Of a DNA stretch of 29,636 nucleotides, positions 16,141 through 23,352 are shown piece after piece. The notes beneath the pieces were generated by a model, which made no database searches, was not told the origin of the DNA, and was given only the letters and a program-made list of their open reading frames with translations. Each line of letters opens with the position of its first letter. Within the stretch, counting starts at the first letter, position 1. The translations under genes and the position numbers were made by a program. This stretch comes from CAMEON01 sp045643785 (GTDB lineage Bacteria > Bacillota > Clostridia > Oscillospirales > CAG-272). The stretch covers positions 1 through 29,636 of the forward strand of contig JAZRFR010000178.1 in assembly GCA_045643785.1 (NCBI GenBank), written 5' to 3'.

Positions 16141-16175
16141 GGGAAAGAAAAGAGGGAGCGGCAAAAGCCGCTCCC
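16141..16175 (-). terminator. Terminator of the BspA-like gene
   Basis: On the minus strand GGGAGCGGC pairs with GCCGCTCCC (16154-16162 with 16167-16175) across a 4-base loop, followed by the T-rich tail TCTTTTCTTT (down to about 16144). It lies 7 bases after the stop at 16182. Confidence 0.9.
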
Positions 16176-16181
16176 GGGGGG

Positions 16182-17798
16182 TTAGGGGACGTAGTTGAAG
16201 TGGACGGTGTAGGAGCCGGTGTTGCGATCCCAACTGGGATCTTTGTAGATGGCGTTCCATTCGGCTTCGGTGCCGGTGAAGTAGATGTCGGTCAGGGAAG
16301 TGCAGTCTTCGAAGGCCTTTCCTTCAATGCCAACCACACTGTTAGGAATAATAACAGAAATCAAGGCTTCACAGCCGTCGAACGTTCTAAAGGAAATGCT
16401 CTTTACACCATCAGGAATAGCGATGGAGGTCAGGTTGGTGCAAGCATAAAACGCGCAATTTCCAATGCTTGTCACGCTGTCGGGGATGACGATGGAAGTC
16501 AAGCTGGTATCGCTGAATGCACTAGCCCCGATGAGTGTTACACCGTCGGGGATGGTGACGGAAACCAGGTTTGTACACTCATGGAATGCCTGACCGCCAA
16601 TCATGGTCACGCCCTCGGGGATGACAATTGAGATCAATCCCGTACAGAATTCAAACGACTGGCTAAGACTCGTCACACCCTCGGGAATGTCTATAAAAGA
16701 CAAATTAGCACACTCCCGAAATGCCCAATTACCAATGCTCGTCACGCTGTCGGGGATATCAATAGAAGTCAAACTGGTACAATAGGCAAACGCATACTGA
16801 CCAATGCTTGTCACACCGTCGGGAATAATCACGGAGTGTAAAGAGGTACAATATTTGAACGCCTCCCTGCCAATACCCGTCACACGCGTTCCCTCGTATG
16901 TGGGCGGAATTGCAATATCCGTATCCTTACATGTACCAATTCCACTGACACAATAGTATTCTCCGGTCCAATCGAGCGAAAACTCCAACCCCACAGAATA
17001 TTGTCCTTCAATGGCTTCACGCAAAACCTCTCCGCATACGGTACACTGGGTGTGTTGGTTACCATCAAAGCCCCAACCCGCTTCTTTATCGATGATCCAT
17101 TCTCCCCAAGTATGTCCAGTAGCAGGAATCACCTCCTGCTCCACCAAAACCTCTCCGCACTCTCCGCACTGCTTCCCTGCAGTCAAGCCTGTTGTCGTGC
17201 AAGTGGGTTCCGTGCTGGGCAACATCGTTTCGGTATGACCCAGCGCGGGAGCCAGTTCAATATGGCAAACCGTACAGGTCTGCGCCGTGGTGCAGGTGGC
17301 AGGCGAACCAGGGATATGACCGTTGGCAGCTTCCATGATTTCGCCGCACACGGTACAATTCTGTGATTCGGTGCAGGTAGCATCCGCACCGGGGGTATGT
17401 CCGGCGGCAGGAATCACAGTTTGCGCCATCAGAATCTCCCTGCACTCCTCGCATTGCTTTCCTTCGGTCAAGCCGGGTTCGGTGCAGGTGGGCGCAACAG
17501 CATCGAGTACCGTTTCAACGTGCGTGTGGGCTGTCGTCACTTCCTCGGTCATTTCTCCCTCGGTAATCACTTCCTTGGTTCCCTCTTCCTTCTCGGAGTC
17601 CGAAGGGGCGGTTTCAGCGGGATTCCTTCCCGTGGAGTCCGCCTCGCCGGGGGTACTTTCGTTCGGTACATTTTCCGTCGGAGCCTTTTCGGTCGCTTCT
17701 TCGGGATTCGCGGGCGCCAGCAGCACGTCGCAAGACGTCCCCATCAGGATCATGAATGCCGCCAACGCGGCGCACAAAATTTTTCTCAAGCACATCAC
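16182..17798 (-). CDS. BspA-like leucine-rich-repeat surface lipoprotein
   Basis: The start is either the GTG at 17798 or the adjacent ATG at 17795; AAGGAG is 7 or 10 bases away. The signal peptide ends LMGTSC, with the lipid Cys at 22 or 23. An acidic Thr/Pro/Glu linker runs to about residue 92. Five modules with CxxC pairs follow (about 93-262), using phrases such as PTCTEPGLTEGKQC and VIPATGHTW. Then come about eight BspA-type LRR_5 repeats of roughly 23 residues (about 320-500) with the pattern TSLTSIDIPDSVTSIGNWAF. The tail has the common TEAEWNAI motif. Related proteins sit on the surface of gut bacteria and are linked to adhesion; that role is inferred from the family. Its promoter is back-to-back with that of rmuC. 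Confidence 0.92.
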   Translation of the reverse strand: MMCLRKILCAALAAFMILMGTSCDVLLAPANPEEATEKAPTENVPNESTPGEADSTGRNPAETAPSDSEKEEGTKEVITEGEMTEEVTTAHTHVETVLDAVAPTCTEPGLTEGKQCEECREILMAQTVIPAAGHTPGADATCTESQNCTVCGEIMEAANGHIPGSPATCTTAQTCTVCHIELAPALGHTETMLPSTEPTCTTTGLTAGKQCGECGEVLVEQEVIPATGHTWGEWIIDKEAGWGFDGNQHTQCTVCGEVLREAIEGQYSVGLEFSLDWTGEYYCVSGIGTCKDTDIAIPPTYEGTRVTGIGREAFKYCTSLHSVIIPDGVTSIGQYAFAYCTSLTSIDIPDSVTSIGNWAFRECANLSFIDIPEGVTSLSQSFEFCTGLISIVIPEGVTMIGGQAFHECTNLVSVTIPDGVTLIGASAFSDTSLTSIVIPDSVTSIGNCAFYACTNLTSIAIPDGVKSISFRTFDGCEALISVIIPNSVVGIEGKAFEDCTSLTDIYFTGTEAEWNAIYKDPSWDRNTGSYTVHFNYVP

Positions 17799-17829
17799 GG
17801 ATGATCTCCTTCTGCTTTCTTATGGGTTC

Positions 17830-17858
17830 ATTATAGCACAATCCTTCGCCCCTGTCAA
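17830..17858 (-). promoter_or_regulatory. Perfect consensus promoter of the BspA-like gene
   Basis: On the minus strand TTGACA (17853-17858) and TATAAT (17830-17835) are separated by 17 bases, with TG in the extended -10 position. The -35 box is only 13 bases from the -35 box of the divergent rmuC promoter. Confidence 0.92.
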
Positions 17859-17871
17859 GTCCAAAAGCCTC

Positions 17872-17900
17872 TTGACAGCCGCCCGAAAATCCAGTATAAT
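17872..17900 (+). promoter_or_regulatory. Perfect consensus promoter of rmuC
   Basis: TTGACA (17872-17877) and TATAAT (17895-17900) are separated by 17 bases. Transcription should start near 17907, about 25 bases before the rmuC ATG. Confidence 0.92.
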
Positions 17901-17931
17901 ATAGGCAGATTCATACAGGAGGTCTTTTCCC

Positions 17932-19449
17932 ATGGAACCCATTGAAATACTTGCCATTCTGATCCTCGTGGGCGTGCTGGCCGCCGTGGCGCTGCTGGTG
18001 GTCTTGCTCCGCAAGAAGCCCGAGTCCACCGTCGACACCGCTGCCCTGTCCGCCGCCTTCTCCGACGCCCTGCGCCGTGAGGTCACCGATCCCATCCTGC
18101 GGGAGGAGCGGCACAATCAGAGTACCCTGCGTACCGAGCTGCAAACCGAGCTGCGGGGCTCCCGCACCGAGACCACGGGGGTGGTGCAGACCTCGGTGGA
18201 AAAGCTGGGGCAGTCCCTGCGGGAATCCCAAAGGGAGACCGCCGAGCTTCAGGCCAAGCGCATTTCCGAGCTGACCGAGGCCGAAACCAAGCTCATGGCC
18301 GAGCTGGCGCAAGCCCAGGCACGCCGCTTTGAGGCTCAGGATGCCCGTCTGGAGGCCATGCAGAAGTCTCTGAACGCTCTGCTTTCGGAGCGCATGGACG
18401 GCCTGAATACCACCGTCGGCCAGCGGCTGGCCGAGGTGGACAAGCAGTTCAAGGACTTCCGCGAGCAGTCCGCCGCCGCCCAGGAGCTTCTCCGCAAGAC
18501 CATGGAGGACCGCATGACCGCCATGCAGACCCGCAACGCCGAGCAGCTGGAGCAGATGCGCGCCACCGTGGACGAAAAGCTGCAGAAGACTCTGGACGAG
18601 CGCATTTCCCAGTCCTTCAAGCTGGTCAACGAACGTCTGGCCGACGTCTACAAGGGGTTGGGCGAGATGCAGACGTTGGCGGGGGATGTGGGCGACCTCA
18701 AGAAGGTCATGGCGGGCGTCAAGACCCGCGGTATTCTGGGAGAGATCCAGCTGGGCGCCATCATCTCCGAGATCCTCTCCCCCGAGCAGTATGAGGAGAA
18801 CGCCGTCACCCGTCCCGGCACCGCCAACCGCGTGGAGTTCGCCATCAAGCTCCCCGGTGAGGGGGATCAGCCCGTCTACCTCCCCATCGACGCCAAGTTC
18901 CCCGCCGACGCTTACCACCATCTGGTGGACGCCTACGAGGCCGGGGATCCCGACCGCATCAAGGCCGCCTCGAGCGAGCTGGAGACCCGTATCAAAGGCG
19001 CCGCCAAGGACATCCGCGACAAGTACGTGGAGCCCCCCTACACCACCACCTTCGGCATCATGTTCCTGCCCTTCGAGGGGCTTTACGCCGAGGTCGTGCG
19101 GATGGGTCTGGTGGATATTCTGCAGACTCAGTACCGCGTCAGCGTAGCTGGCCCCACCACCCTGGCCGCTCTGCTCAACAGCCTGCAGATGGGCTTCCGC
19201 ACCTTGGCCATTCAGAAGCGCTCGGGCGAGGTCTGGGAGGTTCTGGGCGCTGTCAAGACCGAGTTTGGCAACTTCGAAAAGGTGCTGGCCAAGGCCAAGG
19301 AGCGCATCGACCAGACCGGCGACGAGCTGGACAAGCTCATCGGCACCCGTACCAGACAGATCAACCGCAAGCTGAAGTCGGTGGCCGAGCTTCCCGCGGC
19401 CGACGCGCAGAAGCTGCTGGATGGAGTGATCGTGGAGGAGGATTCCTGA
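17932..19449 (+). CDS. rmuC: RmuC-family DNA recombination protein
   Basis: RmuC proteins limit rearrangements at inverted repeats and carry a PD-(D/E)xK-type nuclease-like fold. This 505-residue protein has an N-terminal membrane segment (about 5-27), a long coiled coil (about 40-240, Gln/Glu/Arg-rich) and the RmuC domain (about 262-470). The domain is marked by TRGILGEIQLGAIISEIL (265-282), RVEFAIKLPG and LPIDAKFPADAY (317-328), where Asp320 and Lys322 fit the nuclease core, and by TTFGIMFLPFEGLYAEV. The ATG at 17932 has AGGAGG 10 bases upstream. It is a single-gene unit with its own consensus promoter and a strong terminator. Direct evidence for nuclease activity in this family is limited. 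Confidence 0.94.
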   Translation: MEPIEILAILILVGVLAAVALLVVLLRKKPESTVDTAALSAAFSDALRREVTDPILREERHNQSTLRTELQTELRGSRTETTGVVQTSVEKLGQSLRESQRETAELQAKRISELTEAETKLMAELAQAQARRFEAQDARLEAMQKSLNALLSERMDGLNTTVGQRLAEVDKQFKDFREQSAAAQELLRKTMEDRMTAMQTRNAEQLEQMRATVDEKLQKTLDERISQSFKLVNERLADVYKGLGEMQTLAGDVGDLKKVMAGVKTRGILGEIQLGAIISEILSPEQYEENAVTRPGTANRVEFAIKLPGEGDQPVYLPIDAKFPADAYHHLVDAYEAGDPDRIKAASSELETRIKGAAKDIRDKYVEPPYTTTFGIMFLPFEGLYAEVVRMGLVDILQTQYRVSVAGPTTLAALLNSLQMGFRTLAIQKRSGEVWEVLGAVKTEFGNFEKVLAKAKERIDQTGDELDKLIGTRTRQINRKLKSVAELPAADAQKLLDGVIVEEDS

Positions 19450-19467
19450 CCCACGCCCCTATATGCA

Positions 19468-19500
19468 AAACAAGACCCGCACCGAAAGCGGGTCTTGTTT
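19468..19500. terminator. Bidirectional terminator between rmuC and the metallophosphoesterase
   Basis: A 13-bp perfect stem, AAACAAGACCCGC (19468-19480) with its complement (19488-19500), around a 7-base loop, with AAA and TTT at the feet. It serves both convergent genes. Confidence 0.92.
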
Positions 19501-19504
19501 GTCT

Positions 19505-20371
19505 TTATTCCACCTCCAGCACCGCCAGCACCACCTCGGGGCGATTGGCGAAACGGATCGGAATGCCGCTGTTCCCGAGACCGCGGCTGACATACAGCAG
19601 CGTCTCACCCTCATTGATGGGAATGCTGTACAGCCCCGACTCATAGGCGGGGAAGAACCCCTGTCCGGGGCCAAAGACAGCACCCACGAAGGGAACCCGA
19701 ATCTGCCCGCCGTGGACGTGACCCGAAAAGACCAGATCCGCTCCTGCCTCGGCGTAGTCGGACACAAATTCCGGGTGGTGCGCCAACAGAATGGTATACC
19801 CATCCCCGCACAGCTCGGACAATGACTTGCCCTCTTCACCGTGCCGAAAGTCAGGGGAATCCACCCCCGCCACGGTAATATGTTCACCGCCCCGCTCCAA
19901 GGTAACCGCCTCTCCGTGAAGCACCGTCACGCCCAAAGAAAGCAAAACGGCCTCCAGCTCGGCGTAGGTTTCGGCAGAAACAGCCCCCTCATGGTTTCCC
20001 GTGACGTAGTAGCAGGGGGCGATCTTCATCGCCTCGCGGCAGAAGGACGCCGTCAGGTCTATGTCGGTGCGCTTCTTTTGGCGGCTGATCATATCGCCCG
20101 TGAGAAGAATGAGATCGGGGCTCGCGTCGCGGATCAGCGCGAGAGTTTTTTCATGGTTCTCTCCCAGCTCCGCATCGTGCAAATCAGATATATGCGCAAT
20201 GCGCAGACCGTCAAAGGCGGCGGGAAGCCCTTCGGCGGGAATGGTGACCTCGGTGAGGGCAGGGACGGTGTTGGAGTGAAATATCCACCCACCCAAACCA
20301 GCCAATAGAATCAAAACGGCGGTCAGGACGAGGATGCGCCGTTTCTTTTGGCGGCTCATAGAGGAAAGCAT
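19505..20371 (-). CDS. Membrane-anchored calcineurin-like metallophosphoesterase (YkuE/YaeI type)
   Basis: I chose the ATG at 20371 (288 residues) because AAAGGAG lies about 10 bases upstream; a second ATG four codons later is possible. One N-terminal membrane segment (about 12-31) puts the enzyme outside the membrane. The metal-binding motifs are all present: DLHD (Asp63, His65), GD (92-93), GNHE (125-128), the AHHP His198 and GHVHGGQ (His218, His220). Proteins of this type act on phosphoesters of lipids or cell-wall compounds, but the substrate cannot be told here. It is a single gene between a terminator shared with rmuC and its own promoter at 20408-20436. Confidence 0.93.
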   Translation of the reverse strand: MLSSMSRQKKRRILVLTAVLILLAGLGGWIFHSNTVPALTEVTIPAEGLPAAFDGLRIAHISDLHDAELGENHEKTLALIRDASPDLILLTGDMISRQKKRTDIDLTASFCREAMKIAPCYYVTGNHEGAVSAETYAELEAVLLSLGVTVLHGEAVTLERGGEHITVAGVDSPDFRHGEEGKSLSELCGDGYTILLAHHPEFVSDYAEAGADLVFSGHVHGGQIRVPFVGAVFGPGQGFFPAYESGLYSIPINEGETLLYVSRGLGNSGIPIRFANRPEVVLAVLEVE

Positions 20372-20407
20372 AACCGTGACAGCTCCTTTCGCTGAGATTC
20401 CACACAT

Positions 20408-20436
20408 ATCGTACCACATTTTTCATAGAATGTCAA
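20408..20436 (-). promoter_or_regulatory. Promoter of the metallophosphoesterase gene
   Basis: On the minus strand TTGACA (20431-20436) and TACGAT (20408-20413) are 17 bases apart, with TG in the extended -10 position. It lies 37 bases before the ATG at 20371. Confidence 0.75.
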
Positions 20437-20468
20437 GAGAACATTCAACGTCTTACAGGAGGTACGCC

Positions 20469-21047
20469 ATGCGCTCTTTTCTCGTCTGCCTTACGGCTTT
20501 CCTTTTGCTGATATCCTTCCCCGCCTGCTCCCCGTCCGCGCCGAGGGATCCCTTCGCTTACGCAGGGGAGGCCTTTTCGGTTGTGGTACGGGGCACTTAT
20601 ACCCCCACGGGAGACACCGCTTCCCGCTCCTTTTCGGCGCGGATCTCGGCGGGCGCGCCAATGAACGGCGATCCCACCCGCCGCGACCTGAGCGTGACCT
20701 TCACTTCTCCCGCTACCTTGGCAGGTGTGACCGTTACCGCCGCTCTGACCCCCGCATCCGACGGAACCTACAAAAGATCGGTGGTCTTTACCTATCCCTC
20801 GGACTACGGAAAGGTCGAGATCCCCGCGAAGGGCGAGGAATTCGACGGGTTCCTGCGCTTTGCCGAGGCTCTGTTACCCTTGGGAGACGTGGCCGACGTA
20901 TCGCCCGTGACAGACGGAAGCTATACCGTCACCCGCAAAGGAGAGGGGCGGGAGGCGGTGTTCACCTTTGCGGAGGGGCAGGCGTCTCCCCTTCTCGTCA
21001 CCGTCACCACCCCCGCAGAAACGCTGACCGTCACCGTCACGCCATAG
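20469..21047 (+). CDS. Small lipoprotein of unknown function
   Basis: The ATG at 20469 has ACAGGAGG about 6 bases upstream; the protein has 192 residues. The signal peptide ends LISFPAC, with Cys20 as lipid anchor. The rest is rich in Thr, Val, Ala and Pro in alternating patterns (for example SVVVRGTYTP and LLVTVTTPAETLTVTVTP), which suggests an all-beta fold. I do not recognise a family. A LolA/LppX-like lipid-binding shape would fit the size and pattern, but this is speculation. It is divergent from the metallophosphoesterase gene, and a terminator begins directly after the stop codon. Confidence 0.8.
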   Translation: MRSFLVCLTAFLLLISFPACSPSAPRDPFAYAGEAFSVVVRGTYTPTGDTASRSFSARISAGAPMNGDPTRRDLSVTFTSPATLAGVTVTAALTPASDGTYKRSVVFTYPSDYGKVEIPAKGEEFDGFLRFAEALLPLGDVADVSPVTDGSYTVTRKGEGREAVFTFAEGQASPLLVTVTTPAETLTVTVTP

Positions 21048-21081
21048 AAAAGGGCATCCTGCCGAAGCAGGATGCCCTTTT
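21048..21081. terminator. Bidirectional terminator after the small lipoprotein gene
   Basis: A 15-bp perfect stem, AAAAGGGCATCCTGC (21048-21062) with its complement (21067-21081), around a CGAA loop. It starts at the base after the lipoprotein stop and also faces the Xre gene that ends at 21115. Confidence 0.95.
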
Positions 21082-21114
21082 GCTTGGGTTTTATGGGGCC
21101 GCTTACGGCGGCCG

Positions 21115-21342
21115 TTAAAAACGGCTCTTTTCGTCCGAAAGTCCCACCATATAGTCCAGGCTGACGTTGTAGTACTCGGCCAGCTTGACGAACAGGTGCA
21201 TGGGGAGCTCCCGCTCACCCCGCTCGTAGCGGCTGTACTGATTCTGCTGCATGCCCAGCACGTCGGCCAATTCCATTTGGTTCATGTCTGCCGCGACGCG
21301 AAGCTCACGCAGACGGGGGTAGTATTTGTTCTTGCTTTCCAT
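21115..21342 (-). CDS. Small Xre-family HTH regulator
   Basis: This 75-residue protein is little more than a Cro/C1-type helix-turn-helix domain (about 8-62): LRELRVAADMNQMELADVLG, then QQNQYSRYERGERELP, then LVKLAEYYNVSLDYMVGLSD in outline. The ATG at 21342 has only a weak AGGAAAG about 10-13 bases upstream. It follows the second ABC exporter operon on the same strand after 39 bases, with no terminator or promoter visible between, so it is probably the last gene of marR-ABC-ABC-xre. Its targets are unknown. No phage or toxin-antitoxin partner is visible nearby. Confidence 0.9.
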   Translation of the reverse strand: MESKNKYYPRLRELRVAADMNQMELADVLGMQQNQYSRYERGERELPMHLFVKLAEYYNVSLDYMVGLSDEKSRF

Positions 21343-21381
21343 AGTCGTCTTCTTTCCTGTATGATGATATTTGCATGAAGC

Positions 21382-23352
21382 TTAATCCAGTTCCTTCTTG
21401 CCGGTGTACAGCTCGTAGTAGCGTCCCTTCAGGGCCAGAAGCTGGTCGTGGTTGCCTCGCTCGATGATCTCGCCCTTCTCCAGCACCATGATGGCGTTGG
21501 CGTTACGGACGGTGGACAGACGGTGGGCAATGACGAAGGTGGTGCGGTTCTTCATGAGCCGATCCATACCGCGCTCGATGTGGCGCTCGGTACGGGTATC
21601 TACGGAAGAGGTTGCTTCGTCCAGAACCAGAATGGGAGCCTTGGAAATGGCGGCGCGGGCGATGTTGAGCAGCTGGCGCTGTCCCTGGGAGAGGTTGGCG
21701 CCATCGCCCTCCAGCACCGTCTGGTAACCGTTCTCCAGGCGCATGATGAAGCTGTGCGCCGAGGCGGTCTTGGCGGCCTCGATGACCTCCTCGTCGGTGG
21801 CGTCGGGACGGCCGTAGCGGGTGTTCTCCATAATGGTACCTGTGAACAGGTGGGTATCCTGCAGAACCATGGCGATATTCCCACGCAGCTCATCCCGCTT
21901 GTAAGCGCGGATATCCACGCCGTCGATGGTGATGGTTCCCTCGTCGATGTCGTAGAAGCGATTGAGCAGGTTGGTCACGGTGGTCTTACCCGCGCCCGTA
22001 GAGCCTACGAAGGCGATCTTCTGTCCCGCATGGGCGTAGAGGCTGACGTGCTTGAGGATGGTCTGGCCGGGCAGGTAACCGAAGGTTACGTCGTCCAAAA
22101 TCACCTCGCCCTTGACGTCCTCCATACGGATGGCGTCGATGCGATCGGGGGTCTCGGGCTCCTCGTCCATGACGGAGAAGACACGTTCAGCACCCGCCAA
22201 CGCCGAGAAGACGGTGGACATCTGCATGGACAGGTTGTTGATGGGGAAGGAGAATTTGCGGGAATAGTCGCAGAACACGGTAAGACCGCCCACGTCAAAG
22301 CCCGCGAAGATGCAGAGCAGACCGCCCACACCCGCCGTAACGGCGAAGGAGAGGTTGGAGAGGTTGTGCATGATGGGGCCCATCACGCCGCCAAAGAACT
22401 GCGCCTTGAACTGCTTGTCGCGCATATCGTTGTTCAGGGTCTCGAACTCCTCCACGCAGACCTCCTCGTGGTTGAAGACCTTGACCACCTTGGAGCCCGT
22501 CACCGTTTCCTCGATGTAGCCGTTGACGGCGCCGAGGGCAGCCTGCTGGGCAGAGTGGTACTTGGCGGACTTCTTACCGATGAGACCGCCGCCGAAGAGG
22601 TAGAGGGGGATGAAGGCCGCCGTGATGAGGGTCAGGATCCAGTTGGTATAGATCATCATGGCCAGGGTACCCACCAGCATGATGGAACCCGAAATGAGGC
22701 TGGTGACGGTGGAGTTGATCATCATGTCGATGGCGTCCACGTCGTTGGTGAAGCGGGACATGAGCTCGCCCGTGGGATGGGAATCAAAGTAGCGGACGGG
22801 GAGCTTTTGCAGCTTCTTGAACAGGTCGTTGCGGATCTTCTCCACGGCGTTCTGGGACACGGCGATCATGAGCCGTCCCTGGAGGTAGGTGGATACGATA
22901 CCCACGGCGTAAATGACGGCCAGTATCATCAGGATGATGACGAGACAGCCCACGCGTTGCTCCACCGTAGGGGTGGCGTTGGCGGCCAGGTCGGGCATAA
23001 AGATGTTCAGAAGAATGCTCTTGGTGTGCGCGGAAACCTCGCCGTCGGCGGGGAGAGTCAGGACGTTGTAGACGTCACGGAGCAGGTAGGAGCCCGCGAG
23101 GGAGGTAACGGTACTGCCGATCATGCAGAGGAAAACAAAGATCAGGCGGAACCAGTGGGCGGCGATGTAGCCCAGCAGGCGGCGCGCCGTGGCGCGGCTG
23201 TTCTTGGGCTTGCCCTTGCCTCGCATACCGGGGCCTCCGGGGCCTCCCGGGCCTCTGCGAGGACCGCCGGGACCGCCGGGGCCGCGTCCTGCGGGAATCT
23301 TACCGAGGGATGCGTAACGCTTTTGAAGCTCTGTCAAATTTCTGGCTGCCAT
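21382..23352 (-). CDS. Heterodimeric ABC exporter half-transporter, intact ATP-site subunit, with Gly/Pro-rich N-terminus
   Basis: The protein has 656 residues. It starts with a basic Gly/Pro-rich tail (about 22-47, repeats of GPGGPGG), which lies in the cytoplasm before the six-helix exporter domain (about 60-380). The ATPase domain (about 413-645) has Walker A GSTGAGKTT (450-458), Q-loop MVLQD, signature LSQGQ (554-558), Walker B with catalytic Glu579 in ILVLDEATSSVDTRTE and switch His610. The ATG at 23352 shares a base with the stop of the upstream gene (TAATG), so the two are translationally coupled. With the partner at 23352-25241 and the MarR gene it makes up a drug-exporter-type operon; the substrate is unknown. 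Confidence 0.94.
   Translation of the reverse strand: MAARNLTELQKRYASLGKIPAGRGPGGPGGPRRGPGGPGGPGMRGKGKPKNSRATARRLLGYIAAHWFRLIFVFLCMIGSTVTSLAGSYLLRDVYNVLTLPADGEVSAHTKSILLNIFMPDLAANATPTVEQRVGCLVIILMILAVIYAVGIVSTYLQGRLMIAVSQNAVEKIRNDLFKKLQKLPVRYFDSHPTGELMSRFTNDVDAIDMMINSTVTSLISGSIMLVGTLAMMIYTNWILTLITAAFIPLYLFGGGLIGKKSAKYHSAQQAALGAVNGYIEETVTGSKVVKVFNHEEVCVEEFETLNNDMRDKQFKAQFFGGVMGPIMHNLSNLSFAVTAGVGGLLCIFAGFDVGGLTVFCDYSRKFSFPINNLSMQMSTVFSALAGAERVFSVMDEEPETPDRIDAIRMEDVKGEVILDDVTFGYLPGQTILKHVSLYAHAGQKIAFVGSTGAGKTTVTNLLNRFYDIDEGTITIDGVDIRAYKRDELRGNIAMVLQDTHLFTGTIMENTRYGRPDATDEEVIEAAKTASAHSFIMRLENGYQTVLEGDGANLSQGQRQLLNIARAAISKAPILVLDEATSSVDTRTERHIERGMDRLMKNRTTFVIAHRLSTVRNANAIMVLEKGEIIERGNHDQLLALKGRYYELYTGKKELD

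Noticed and set aside
16290..16870. Regular repeats of about 69 bases that could suggest a CRISPR or satellite array
   Set aside because: The period matches the 23-residue leucine-rich repeats of the BspA-like protein, is in frame throughout and diverges at synonymous sites.
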